Source of the DNA: Litsea cubeba
Lineage: Eukaryota > Streptophyta > Magnoliopsida > Laurales > Lauraceae
Length of the DNA: 64,000 bases
Assembly: GCA_012931725.1 (NCBI GenBank)
Contig: CM022949.1
Location: forward strand, 64,066,606-64,130,605
Direction: 5' to 3'
In this document: piece after piece, positions 10,407 to 22,127 of the stretch
Layout of the letters: each line of letters begins with the position of its first letter
Position numbering within the stretch: the first letter of the stretch is position 1
The notes under the pieces: generated by a model
The model's input: the letters and a program-made list of their open reading frames with translations, nothing else
What the model was told of the DNA's origin: nothing
The model's database searches: none
Position numbers and translations under genes: made by a program

Positions 10407-12104
10407 ACTCCATGTGAAATCATGATCCCATGTTGTGTATAATTAATCCTAGATTGATTATGGGCATGGTGGCACCCTATTAAAGTTATGTAGTGATGCA
10501 TGTTGTGTGCAAGTTTCATTAACATTGCAGGAATTTATTTTCCAGATTTGTTTAATGATGCACATAGTGAGTTTGCATGCACTAACCTCTTTGTTTCCAG
10601 CCATGTATTACATCCTTGATGGTTCGCATGATTGTTATGTGGATTTGGTCGTTTTTTCATTAGTTGGAAAGTGTACGATTGCGCGTTTAGCAATCGTAGG
10701 AAGTTGTAATTCTTTCTTTACTTTTATTCCAACTAGTCTTGATGTAAGCTTTCTTGAAAAGCATAGGTATCTCCAATGTAATTTGGGTTTTTGTTTTTTT
10801 ATGGGTTTGCTTGTATAAATTTAATTTATTGGAACAAGCAAGAAGAAGAAAGTTTCAAGATGCAAGTAACCGGACTCCTTAGTGGTGGAGGAGACAAGAC
10901 TTCTTGGTGAAAGATGAGACCTATTCTTGATGTCCTAGTTCGATAAGGATTACAAGTCCGAAGAGCAAGGAGCCATCAAGGATTGCATACTTTTATTTAC
11001 TTTTATATATGGAATGCATGGATGAGTGCTTTATATAATTGCTATAATTGTCACCTAGAAACATGGCCACCATTAGGTTCTAAAATTGGCATCTTTATTG
11101 TATTAGATTGTTTTTAGTTTGGCAAATTGTTTTAAACGGAACTTAGACCAGCACCTTCTATTTGTCTAAGGTTTAAAATTGGATAGGGTTTAGTTTATCT
11201 TGGTACCCTTGGTTTCCAAAGAAGGCAAAACTAAAATCTAATTAGATGCTACCTATGGGTTTTCATAACCCAAGATAGGTTTTTGACTCTTTGAAGGGAT
11301 TTGCTCAAATGTTTTAAAGCAAAGGTTATTTAATTTTAAAGATGACTTAAGTCATAAATTTAAATAACCAAGTTTGCTAGATTTAAAAAGAGCTTTTGAG
11401 TAAAACAATGTAAAGGTCAGAAAGTATAAACCCTAGTGATAAATAATCAAGTGGGAGAGGGGTTTAGGAAAGACCCCACGGCCTTCCATTTTCGGTTCAT
11501 GTTATCTCATTAAAGTGTTAGTAGGAGCGGCCATCCCTTCGGTGGAGTTCTTTACTAAAGACCGCTTTGATGGGTTAATGGGTGAACTAATGTGAATATT
11601 CGTAATGAGGTGTTAGTAGGAGCGGCCATCCCTTCGGTGGAGTTCTTTACTAAAGATCACTTCTATAGAATGTCAATGAAGTGTTGGTGGGAGCGGCCAT
11701 CCCTTCGGTGGAGCTCTTTACTAAAGGTCACTTCTAGAAAGGATAAAAGTCTCTTCCCTTCGGAAGACTTAATCATAGACATTCTGGCAAATTTCATAAG
11801 AGATGGTTACACACTTGACATAAGACGGTAATGACCTCTCCTTAGGAGTTAAAGGGTTATTTGTCATATGAGGCCAAACCAATCAGTGATTGGACTACCA
11901 CTGGATATGTGTCCAGATAGTGATAATCCAAATAAGTCTGCCTTAATTCAACGTGACTGTAGGCTCGGCCATCCCTTCGATGGAGGGTCTATGAGGAGGT
12001 TGAAACACTGATACATTATGATTGGGGTTGAATAATGTAAAAAGTTTTTGTGCTTTGTTTTTCCTTTTGTAACAAGCACCATATGCATATTACATATATA
12101 CTGC
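10407..12104 (+). other. Untranslated leader of inner copia element
   Basis: About 1.7 kb lies between primer site and gag with no credible ORF. It holds hairpin repeats at 11515-11985. It should contain the RNA packaging signals. Confidence 0.6.
11515..11985 (+). repeat. Leader hairpin repeats of inner copia element
   Basis: Three tandem units start at about 11515, 11610 and 11681 (GTGTTRGTRGGAGCGGCC). Each holds CCATC-CCTTC-GGTGG, a 5-bp stem with one G-U pair and a 5-base loop. A fourth copy near 11969 reads CCATC-CCTTC-GATGG, changing the wobble to a Watson-Crick pair. Another hairpin, CTTCC-CTTC-GGAAG, sits near 11753-11766. Conserved loop and compensating stem changes suggest an RNA structure. 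Confidence 0.75.
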
Positions 12105-12140
12105 ATGTCTAATTATAATCCGTTTTATATCCAGAAAGAG

Positions 12141-12281
12141 ATGGGTAAAGACTCTTTTAGTCCGTTGATGTGCATTCTTCGTGAGAATAAACTGACTGGC
12201 CCTAACTACGTAGATTGGAAGAGAAATCTTGACATAGTACTCACTGCTGAGGAGTACAAGTATGTCTTGCTGGAAAACTGT
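12141..12281 (+). pseudogene. Inner copia gag, 5' part
   Basis: The reading frame from ATG 12141 (or ATG 12105) gives a copia gag N-terminus with the diagnostic LTGPNYVDWKRNLDIVLTA segment. It closely parallels the outer element's gag. The frame is cut at 12281 by solo LTR E and resumes at 15123. Insert plus TSD is 2841 bp, a multiple of three, so the downstream gag stays in the same frame number. Confidence 0.88.
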
Positions 12282-15117
12282 TGTCACGCCCCGAGCCCGA
12301 GATTGCACACATCCCGAGGCGCGACACACGCCCGCGTGGAAATTCGAGTCAAACTCGTTGACTCTAGGTCCCCACGTACGGAATTTACCCACAGGATATC
12401 ACGTGTGAGGTTTATATTTTTCGATATGCCTGTATAATTTGTCAAATAGATATCCAATTAATATAACACAATTATAAAGATATAGAGCATAAGGGTCCAT
12501 GAGCATAGATTTAAAAGTTCAAGTTCAAGAGATAGGAAGAGAAGAAGTAAGTTAGTTAAGTTTACAATCCAAAAGCTAACAAGTTTATAAACTACTACAA
12601 AATATGTGGCAATCCTAGCCACGGTCAGTGGGTCATTTAAACGTCCATTTCTCATCGAGTGGATGTCTAGAAGACATCATCAGGAGTCCACTCTGCTACG
12701 TTGTGTGGAGGTTTCTCTTCCTCAAGGATCTCCGGGGTAATGGCGTCGACATATTCACCTGTAACGCCAAGTGTAGCACCATTAGACTAAGCTAAGCAAG
12801 ACAAACATATACAGTCCATATAACATGTATCAAATGAATAGTCAGACAGGTATAAATCATAAGAGATCAATGAATAATCACTAGGCATATCAGTGCATGA
12901 ATTAGCATGAGACATACGAGTCATAGATAACAGATAAACATATTAACAATCTAGTTGGCACATCCACATAAGCTATGTTCTCTCAAGTTAATCATATAGC
13001 ATGAAATAAAATGAGAGCAGAATATCAGGACAGGACAGGGCGGTGCTACTAGGAGACAGAGGTACCCAGAATTCTCCATCGTAGACCTAGGGTGCCGGTA
13101 AACCCTCAGAATATATTCCCATCTGCAGAGGGCCAGAATATACTAAACCCACACTTAGCCGGGTCCAACTTAGATAGGGTCGAAGCTAAGTGGTGCCGAC
13201 TCATAGAGTGCAATATACATACAACAGAGCAGGTGCAGGACAGTATAATCAGATACAGGACATACACGGGACAGTACATATAAATAACAAATCGGGACTT
13301 ACTGAAATATGCTGAACAAATACAGAAACAAATATAACATAACAGATGTGTAATAGAAAATACATAACTGAACAGAAGCATGATCAAGTCATACTAGAAT
13401 ACTGGAAACGGAATGCAATGCATGTACATACAGATCATATACGGAGTCAAGACAGAAATCAAGCCAAGCCTACGGTCTTGGGAACACATGTGGTCTTCAC
13501 CGTCCAACTCAGGGTAGTATTAAGAGTTCGACATTATCGGGCTACGAGGACCCCCTTGGCGTTACATAATTTGGATGTCGAATCCCTTAATAGAACACAT
13601 TTGGCACGGTTACAATCCGAAGAACACAATGCCCCTTTTGTGGGTATGGGTGCTCAATCCATATCCACAATTAAACAAACCCAGTGGTCATGATAAAAGT
13701 CCAGGGTGCACATCCTACAAGTCCATCTATCAGGCCAATCAACTAGATCAAGCTACGGTTCAATGTCCGGCTCATGGAAACGTCCATTTGTCACAATTAT
13801 GTAAAATCCAACATATAATCTTTTCCAAGGCTCAAATCAAATAAAATCATGAGCTTTCCAACGGTATGTAGATCTCTAAAAACGGACTTACGGTTAAAAA
13901 GTTATGGTCATTGGAAAATCTGCATACTGCAAGTATCAGGTTCGCTCGAGCGTTCAGATGTTCGCTCGAGCGGACCCCAGACAGAGAGCTGTTCGCTCGA
14001 GCGGACCAAAGTTCGCTCGAGCGAACTCTCCCAGAGAGCTCTTCGCTCGAGCGTTCACTCACGCTCGCTCGAGCGAACTGTCAAATCCTGGGTCCGAAAA
14101 TCTGAAACTTCTTTGTTTTCTTCCAAGCCATTCAAGGCATTCATTCCAGGTTTTACACACTACACAAGGGTGTCCTTGAGCTTCCAAAATGCTCATAAAA
14201 ACCATCAATAAACCATATTACATTAACAAGAAGAAATCATCCACAAAATCCATTTTTGAGCAAGAAATGGGTCTCTAAGCAAGATTGATCATATTCAAGA
14301 GACAAACAAGGAAGCATGCATATCAATGTACATATTTAACTTGCCTTGGTGCTTTGAGCTAACTCTCACACTCCAAATCCTTTCTAATCAAGAATCCCCA
14401 AAAATGCAAGCTCAAATGCCCTAAAAATGGTGAAAAACAAAATGGAAGAAAATGAATGAAATGGAGAAGATACATGCACGAATCTTAGACATACTCTCAA
14501 GATTGAAATGAATACAAAGGGAAAAGGAAAATGTAGCTCATCAAATAGAGGAGATTACAAAGAAAAGAGCTTACCCAAAAAGTGCAAGGAGAAGAAAATG
14601 AAGGAATGCTTGAGCTTGGAAAATGGAGTCTTGTTGGAGAAGATGATAGTGTTGGAATGGTGGATGGCTTCCTTGCAATATCCTTTGGTTGATGCTAGAA
14701 GTGAAGGAAGAAATGAAGAAGTAGAGAAGGAGAGTAGAGAAGAAGAAAGTAGCTGGAATAGGCTTTTATGGAATTTATTTCCAGCAGTTGCATGCAAGTC
14801 CACAAAATGGACTGAAATTTCAAGAAAGGGCTTGGACTGATTAAGTGGGCTGGGAATGGGCCTAAATGGATCCGAATTTGATGGGTCAAGGCATGAAAGT
14901 TGAGGCCCATGAAATGCTCTATGCAATGCATTAAAAACCCAGAAATTTCTAAGTACACACAAAACCCAAAACACTCCAAAAGTCATAATCTACCTAGTAA
15001 ATGGTCAAACCCCACTAATTCTACCTAATCAAGTCCAATCACAATCAAAACATCCATTAAGCAATAATCTAAATTAATTAACTCTAAAACGAGATTAAGG
15101 CGGGTCGGGGTGTTACA
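12282..15117 (-). mobile_element. Solo LTR E, reverse-oriented, inside inner gag
   Basis: The 2836-bp segment reads TGTCACGCCCCGAGCCC at the left and GGGTCGGGGTGTTACA at the right. ACTGT duplications lie at 12277-12281 and 15118-15122. On the minus strand it starts TGTAACACCCCGACCC and ends GGGCGTGACA, the same termini as the intact 5' LTR F at 61131-63803, so it belongs to that gypsy-type family and lies in reverse. No second LTR copy or coding domain is inside. A minus-strand TATA-like CATAAAAG is at 14763-14770, about 350 bp from its start, as in F. Confidence 0.88.
13941..14077 (-). repeat. Paired-palindrome cluster E (CTCGAG core)
   Basis: Six CTCGAG cores start at 13945, 13965, 13996, 14016, 14046 and 14068, in three pairs spaced 20, 20 and 22 bp. 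Most copies are CGCTCGAGCG, flanked by TT or AAC. A CAGAGAGCT motif separates the pairs. The cluster lies 1044-1172 bp from the LTR start, nearly the same place as cluster F in its LTR. Confidence 0.9.
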
Positions 15118-15122
15118 ACTGT

Positions 15123-18100
15123 CCCGATATTGATCCTAATTCTACTAATGACCAGCGAGAGGCTGAGAGAAAATGGAAGAAAGCGAATAGCATGGCCAAA
15201 TGCTACATGCTCGCTTCCATGTCCAACGTGTTGTAAACACAGCACGAGCATATGGACACAGCCTATGAAATCATGATGTCCTTGTCTGAGATGTTCGCAG
15301 ACAAGAGCAGGCCAGCTAGGCAAGCTGCTATGAGGACTATCATGAATGCTAGGATGGCTGAGGGAACACCTGTCAGAGAGCATATGCTCAAGCTGATGGA
15401 TTGTTTCAATGAAGCTGAGATTCTAGGGGCTGAGATTGATGCAGGGAGTCAAACTGACATGATTCTCGAAACTCTACCGGACTCTTTCAATCAGTTCAAG
15501 CTCAATTTCAATATGAGCAAGATGGACATGACTCTACCTGAGTTAATGAAAGAACTCCAGGCGGCAGAGGCCATCATGAAGCCCAAAGCCCAAGCTCATT
15601 TTTTCCAGTCTTCCTCTAAACTAAACCTGAAAGGGAAGAAGTTCAAGAAAAAGCAGAATAAGGGAAAAGGGCAGAAAAAGGACAATGCTGGAAATAAGAA
15701 GGACAAGGGTACAGATGGAAAGCCCAAACGGAAATGCTTCAAGTGTGGCCTCAAAGGTCATTGGAAGAAAGATTGTCCCAAGTTCCCGGCCTCAGTAAAG
15801 AAAGGTACATCTTTTTCATACTACATTGAAACTTGTCTGGCGGTTGATTCTACTGACTCATGGATAGTAGACTCAGGAGCCACTAATTATATATGCAATT
15901 CATTGCAGGGGTTTCAGATAATGCAGAGAATTGAGAAAGGAGAGTTTGCCTTTAGAGTCGGAACTGGAGCTAAAGTTTGGGTAGTTGCAGTAGGAGTTGT
16001 TACCTTACATCTTCCATGTAATAGGATATTAGTTTTAAATAATGTTTTCTATGTTTCGGACATGAGGAAGAATTTAATTTCAGTTTCCAGATTAATTGAA
16101 TTTAATTATTCAGTTTCTTTCCATTCTGGTATTGATATCAGTAGAGATGGAAATATTATATGTTCCGGTAGAATACATGACAACTTATTTTATATATATC
16201 CTATTGCTCCCACACTGCATAATGTACAACAACAAGAAAACTCAACTTCCCTTAAAAGGAAGGTATCTTCAATCAATGACACATATCTTTGGCACTTACG
16301 TTTGGGTCACATTAACCTAAAACGGATTCAGAGGTTGGTAGAAGATGGGCCGTTAAGCTCATTAGATTTCGAACCTTTTCTTCAGTGCGAATCTTGTCTC
16401 AAGGGAAAGATGACCAAACGGTCATTCTCTGGAAAGGGACTAAGGTCAAAGGAGTTGTTAGAATTGATTCACACTGATGTGCATGGTCCTATGAACAAAC
16501 CAGCTCGAGGAGGATATGAGTATTACATCACCTTCACCGATGATTGCTCTAGATATGGATATGTATACTTAATGCGACGCAAGTCTGAGGCGTTTGATAA
16601 GTTCAAACAATTCAAGGCTGAGGCGGAGCTACAACTAGGGAAACATATCAAAGCCCTTCGATCTGATCGAGGTGGCGAGTACCTCCTGGGTGAGTTCAAG
16701 AAGTACCTCACACAACATGGGATTGTGTCTCAGTTGTCTGCACCGGGTACACCCCAGCAAAATGGTGTAGCGGAGAGAAGAAACCGTACCCTTCTTAACA
16801 TGGTAAGGTCCATGATGAGTCATGCAATCCTACCTATATCTTTTTGGGGATATGCCCTAGAAGCAGCAGCATACATTTTAAATCTGGTACCTTCTAAATC
16901 AGTACCTAGGACACCCCAAGAAATGTGGACAAGTCGAAAACCTAGTTTAAGACATATTTACATTTGGGGTTGTCCAGCCTATGTACTGAATGATAAAGCT
17001 ACCAAGCTGGAACCCAGATCGGAAATGTGCTACTTCATTGGGTATCCTAAGGGAACGAGAGGTGGTATCTTTTATCATCCAAAAGAGCAAAAAGTGCTCA
17101 TCAACACTCATGCTAGGTACTTGGAGGATGATTGTATGATGCACCAAGAGCTTAGTTGTAAAGAAACCCTTGAGGATATTCTTCCAGGATCTCCTATAAC
17201 ATCTGTACCAGATCCTGAGACAGTCGATGAACAAGATATTCTTTTAAACACTCCGGAGCCTCGTCGTAGTGGGAGAATTTCTAGACAGCCAGAAAGATAT
17301 CTAGGAGTGTCTTTTAAGACAGACTCTGAAGATCTGGTTGAGAATCCTACTAGTTATGATGAAGCAGTAACGGATACAGATGCTGACATGTGGCAGCAAG
17401 CAATGAAATCTGAAATGGATTCTTTGTATTCCAATCAAGTCTGGGAACTTGTAGATGCACCTGAAGGGATTAAACCCATAGGGTGCAAGTGGATCTACAA
17501 GAGAAAGAGAGGAGTGGATGGGAAGGTGGAAACCTTCAAAGCAAGACTGGTGGCGAAAGGATATACTCAGAAAGAGGGTATCGATTATGAGGAAACCTTT
17601 TCACCAGTGGCTATGCTTAAGTCCATAAGGATTCTCTTGGCCATCGCATGTCATTATGACTACGAGATATGGCAGATGGATGTCAAGACAACTTTTCTTA
17701 ATGGAAGTCTTGACGAATGCATCTATATGATGCAACCAGAGGGTTTATTGCTAGTGGCCAAGATAACATGGTTTGTAAACTTAAGAAGTCCATTTATAGA
17801 CTTAAGCAAGCATCTAGAGCATGGAACATCAAGTTTAATCAGGCAGTCAAATCTTTTGGCTTTGATCAAAACATTGATGAACCGTGTGTGTATAAGAAAG
17901 GAAATGGGAAAGCAGTTGCATTTTTGGTTCTGTATGTAGATGACATATTACTCATAGGAAATGATGTAGGTTTATTGTCATCCACAAAGGTTTGGTTATC
18001 CTCTCAATTTCAGATGAAGGATTTGGGTGAGGCCAGCTATATCTTAGGGATCAAGCTTTTGCGTGATCGCAAGAATAAAATGTTAGCCCTATCCCAATCT

Positions 18101-18919
18101 TCTTACATTGAGAAGATATTGGTCAAGTTTAACATGCATGACTCCAAGAAGGGCCTCCTACCTTTTAGACATGGAGTACCACTGTCCCGAGATCAATGTC
18201 CAAAGACATCTGAAGAGATAGAGAGCATGAGGAGAGTTCCATATGCATCCGCTGTTGGAAGCCTCATGTATGCTATGTTATGTACTAGACCAGATATTTG
18301 CTTTGCTGTTGGCATGGTTAGCAGATATCAGTCAAACCCTGGACCTATGCATTGGACAGCTGTTAAGCATATATTCAAGTATCTTCGGAGAACGAAAGAT
18401 TATATGCTAACCTTTCGAGCAGATGATCAAATGCCATTGGCGTATACAGACTCTGATTTCCAATCTGATAGTGACGCCAGAAAGTCTACCTCAGGGTACG
18501 TCTTTACTTTGTCAGGAGGGGCTATATCATAGAGAAGTGTCAAGCAATCCTGTATAGCTGATTCTACCATAGAAGCAGAGTATGTGGCGGCATCGGAAGC
18601 TGCAAAGGAAGCGGTATGGCTCAGAAAATTCCTGTTGGAATTGGGAGTTGTTCCTGCAGTGCATAAACCGATTGTCATGTACTGCGATAACACTGGTGCT
18701 GTAGCACAGTGCAAAGAGCCCAGGAATCATAAGAAAGGCAAGCACATTCAGAGAAAGTACCACTTGATCTGGGAATTCATTCAGGATGGAGAGATAGTGG
18801 TGGAGTATATTGTTTCAGCAAATAACTTAGCTGACCCATTCACTAAGACTCTTACTGAGAAAGTCTTCACTTCTCATGTTGAGTCTATGGGTGTTAGGTT
18901 AGGAAGTAGTGATCTTTAG
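15123..18919 (+). pseudogene. Inner copia gag-pol, disrupted
   Basis: Gag resumes at 15123, meets TAA at 15234-15236 and is open from 15252 to 17939 (895 codons). In order, by residue from 15252: a zinc knuckle (Cys162 to Cys175, CFKCGLKGH), protease active site VDSGA (Asp207), integrase HHCC (HLRLGH, CESC), then the integrase D-D-E triad (HTDVHGP, LRSDRGGEY, GVAERRN). The RT start includes KARLVAKGYTQ and DVKTTFLNG. A one-base loss near 17745 shifts RT into the frame that runs 17717-18532, with YVDD and the KKSIYRLKQASRAW block. RNase H is cut by TAG at 18530-18532, where relatives have Trp, and continues in frame to 18919. The catalytic residues seen are intact, so inactivation looks recent. 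Layout and motifs identify a Ty1/copia polyprotein. Confidence 0.93.
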
Positions 18920-18933
18920 TGCAAGTGGGAGTT
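18917..18933 (+). promoter_or_regulatory. Polypurine tract of inner copia element
   Basis: GCAAGTGGGAG lies immediately before the 3' LTR start at 18934, where plus-strand DNA synthesis is primed. Confidence 0.75.
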
Positions 18934-20925
18934 TGTTGGGATTGGTGTATGCCCTAAAGCCCACTAGCTGCACTCTCATCTTTTGTTACTGGATATTTAC
19001 TGGTTATTTAATGAAAAGACTCTTTTATGCTTAAACATGTATATATGTATGGTTATGTAAAGCCCATTGTTTCTAGTAAATGAATTAGGTGTGTAGTGTC
19101 TACGCACAGATAGGTCTAATTCATGGACAACTGGAAACATCATATTTGTTCATAACTGAAAGATGGAGCTGGGCACTTCATCTTGGTATAAGTTATAATG
19201 AGAGACTCTCCTGTATTCAGGGTGACTTACCTAAGTCATGGGAGGGCTTTCCCGGATTCATCTCATTAGTGCATATGCAATGCATTGAACAAGACCATGG
19301 TAGGTGTGATCTCTAAAATAGTACTATCACAGAGAGAGATCAAGTCACCTCATGCTACTGAGTGACCGGTGCTCTTAATCTTGAGCATTTGTGGATGAAC
19401 TGACGAAGTCAAGTTCTTGTGCTTTAATTCACTATGGGTGAGATTCTTTTCATGGGTCAACAGCTCTGTGTTTTGGGTACTCAGACTTGATCAGTTGGGA
19501 CGTGCAGATGCAATATAGAATCTATGCCATCTGATGATAGAATAATCGTCCCCTTAGAATTATCCGATTAATCATCAAAATCTAAGATCTTAGTATATGG
19601 ATGTTCCATATGGATATTGAACTTGTGGGTCGCTCCCTGGATCAAGAGAATGATATTCGAATGATGATTATGTTTAAGGATATGAAGTTCTAAGGTTTAG
19701 ATGTAATCGGGAAGGTTCATAGTACATGTGATAACCTGACTCGATTATGGATGTTACATAGAGGGGCATTCAGGTCATTACACTTAGTAGGTCGAAGACA
19801 ACCGTCATTTTATGACGAGCTTATTATATTATATATTTGTCCTTGGAGTTCAACCATAACTCTTTAATGGAATGAGTTAAGGTTAAAATGGTCTTTATGT
19901 TGCTATGGGTTTAGCATGGACATTTTGGTCATTTTGGGAGCCAATGGCAAATATGTCTTTTGGTCCTTTCTCTAGTCACTTTCCAAGATTGGCATGGTTT
20001 CCTAAAATGTTTAGATAACATTTGGATGAATTATTTTAGTGGAAAAATAATTTTGAGTTTAAATTCAAATAGGCCTTTGATGGCATATATGAATTTAATT
20101 CTAGATAAATTGTATGTGGGCCATGGTGTGCATTATCATGAGGGATGTCCATAATGGGATATCCATGGGTAAGGTTTCCAACTTTGAGTAGGACTCTCTA
20201 CTTGGAAAGTTGGACTCCTCTTTGGATTAGTATTCTATGAGAAAGTTTCCTTTTTGGATTAGGAACTTAAATTAGTAAGTGTTCTACAACTAGGATTACT
20301 AATTGCATGGGAAGTTCCTTAAAGTTTCCTTTTCTAATTGGGTTGTATCTAAAAGGAAATAAGTCTTTCCTTTTAGGACATCTTTAAGAATGAGGAGAGA
20401 TAACTTTATGGGAAAGGTTTCCTCAAAGTTTCTATAAAAGAAACCAAGCAACCCCTTGGACGTCCATAAGAGAGAGCAAGGAGTCTCCCTCACGTCCAGC
20501 CTTGGATAGGTTCTCTTTTTGATAGATGAGAGCTTAAGGTCTGAGATTTTCCATTAGAGAAATAGTTCTCAACTCCTAGATTAAGATCCCACCATCTTAG
20601 CCAAGCAGATTTGGAAGTGAGATAGAGGAGAAGATCAAAGGCAATACTAGTGCAGAAAATTCCAGCAACTTGTTTGCTAATTGCAAGTCTGAGTTCGGGC
20701 TTTTGGATCTATTTTTTCAGAGATTTGAAGACTACAAATCTTCAAGGTAATAGTCTTCTTCATTCTCCTTTAATTATACACTTGTTGGTCATGAATTCAT
20801 GGAGTTCTCATGCGATCTATATGGCTGATTTATGCTGCCCAAATCAGATTTTTTAAAATCTGTCATGTTACAAATTAGCCATGAATATCTTCCGCTAATT
20901 CAGATCTGAATCGCAGTTTCTTTCA
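18934..20925 (+). repeat. 3' LTR of inner copia element
   Basis: The 1992-bp LTR runs TGTTGG...TTTCA, uninterrupted, with CTATAAAAG at about 20432-20440. It provides the undisturbed reference for the 5' copy and shows where solo LTR A entered. Confidence 0.95.
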
Positions 20926-21013
20926 GGTAGGAAGCCATTGGGAGTCTTCAGAAGAGTTCTGGAGATGTTTGGACACGAAATAGAAAAACCCAACCTACAG
21001 ATTTCCGTCAGGT

Positions 21014-21088
21014 CGGTCGACCGAGCCCTTTGGTAGGTCGACCGAAGACACTGAGGTCGGTCGACCGAACCCTCTAGTAGGTCGACCG
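21014..21088 (+). repeat. Paired-palindrome cluster B (GTCGAC core) in outer copia leader
   Basis: Four GTCGAC cores start at 21016, 21037, 21060 and 21081, two pairs spaced exactly 21 bp. First members are CGGTCGACCG. Second members read AGGTCGACCGAAGACACTGA. It lies in the untranslated leader, about 280 bases from the primer site once the inner element is removed. Confidence 0.9.
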
Positions 21089-21128
21089 AAGACACTGACA
21101 CAGAAAATCACAGTTTTTTTATTTTTGT

Positions 21129-21222
21129 TTCGGGGGCGCTGCCCCCGAGCCTCCTGGGCCCCCGGGAGCTGACCGGGCAGCTCGACCCCCGCCGGGGGAC
21201 ACCCCCGGACCCCCTCTGCATA
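21129..21222 (+). repeat. GC-rich run of short inverted repeats
   Basis: Directly after cluster B lies a GC-rich island in AT-rich DNA. It is built of small dyads such as CGGGGGCGCTGCCCCCG, AGCTGACCGGGCAGCT and CCCCCGCCGGGGG. It has no coding sense and probably folds strongly as leader RNA. Confidence 0.75.
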
Positions 21223-22127
21223 GGGCATGAATCATAGTAGTAGCAATATTTGGCATCCTGTCTTTCCATTGTTGTTTGGTAACCCGGCTTTGTGAGTTGT
21301 TTTGCTAGTATGAGATACTAACATGCAGGTTATCATGTCCTCTCCATATGGCCCACAAGTCTTTTACTTTCTTTTATTGTTGAATGTTTATTTTTGGCAA
21401 ATTGTAAAGGGCATCATGCTTTCCTTGGTTTCCCAGTTTAGGGCAAGGCATGGTGAAATTCCCTATGAGCCTTTTATTTCCATTAATAGATTATCATGTA
21501 AGTCTCATCGTAGAGACATAGGAATTTATATAATTTTCTAAATTTGTAAATTCTGGCGATGTCTGAGACGAAGAAGGAAAGTGAAGTTGGACTCCTAATC
21601 AAAGAGTTTGATGATTACCAAAGGTGTTTTGGAGTTTCCCAAAGTAGTTGAGGAATTTCAAATTTTTGGAAAGTCTAGAAGTCCAAGAAGTCTATTCCGC
21701 TTGGGCCATTTGGAGGAGAGGACTAGTTTCTAATTTTTGCGTTTTCTATTTATAGTTGAATGCTTTATTTAGAATGTTTCCAAATCTGATCCAAACATAG
21801 CAAGTTACTAATATTGGTCAAATCAAATTAATTTTTGGAAAGAGTTCTAATTAGTGCTGATGAGCCATGAGATGGACACATTGGTAACACTAATTTAAGA
21901 AACTGAAATTTCCTTAAAATAACTTGACTTGGAACCAATCTTAGATCATATCATGAGATGATTTGATGATTCATATATTTATATATGTGGGCCCTAATAC
22001 CTTGAAAGGAAATCCTCAATTCAAAATATTAAGTGGGAGCTGGGCATTGAAATTGATAAATCCCCATGGTTTTCCACCATAGGTCAATTGTAAGGAAAGT
22101 ATTAGCCTCGCGCCACCAAGAGAGTGG

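Larger units (their letters stand above)
7229..20925 (+). mobile_element. Inner Ty1/copia LTR retrotransposon nested in the outer one
   Basis: LTRs lie at 7229-10392 (itself interrupted) and 18934-20925, TGTTGG...TTTCA. GGTAG duplications lie at 7224-7228 and 20926-20930. A tRNA-Met type primer site follows, then a leader with hairpin repeats, gag, protease, integrase, RT and RNase H. A 2836-bp solo LTR splits gag and a 1166-bp solo LTR splits the 5' LTR. Excluding those, the LTRs differ at roughly 1.5% of sites by eye count, less than in the host element, as nesting order requires. Coding is inactivated by the gag insertion, a TAA in gag, one frameshift in RT and a TAG in RNase H. Confidence 0.95.

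Noticed and set aside
12759..12790. TGTAACGCCAAG as the start of a second LTR inside solo LTR E
   Set aside because: The following sequence does not match the start or end of E and no internal region is bounded, so E is treated as a single LTR.
13941..14077. CRISPR-like array
   Set aside because: Repeats are only about 10-12 bp and palindromic, paired at 20-22 bp and within plant LTRs. There are no unique spacers of regular length and no Cas genes.
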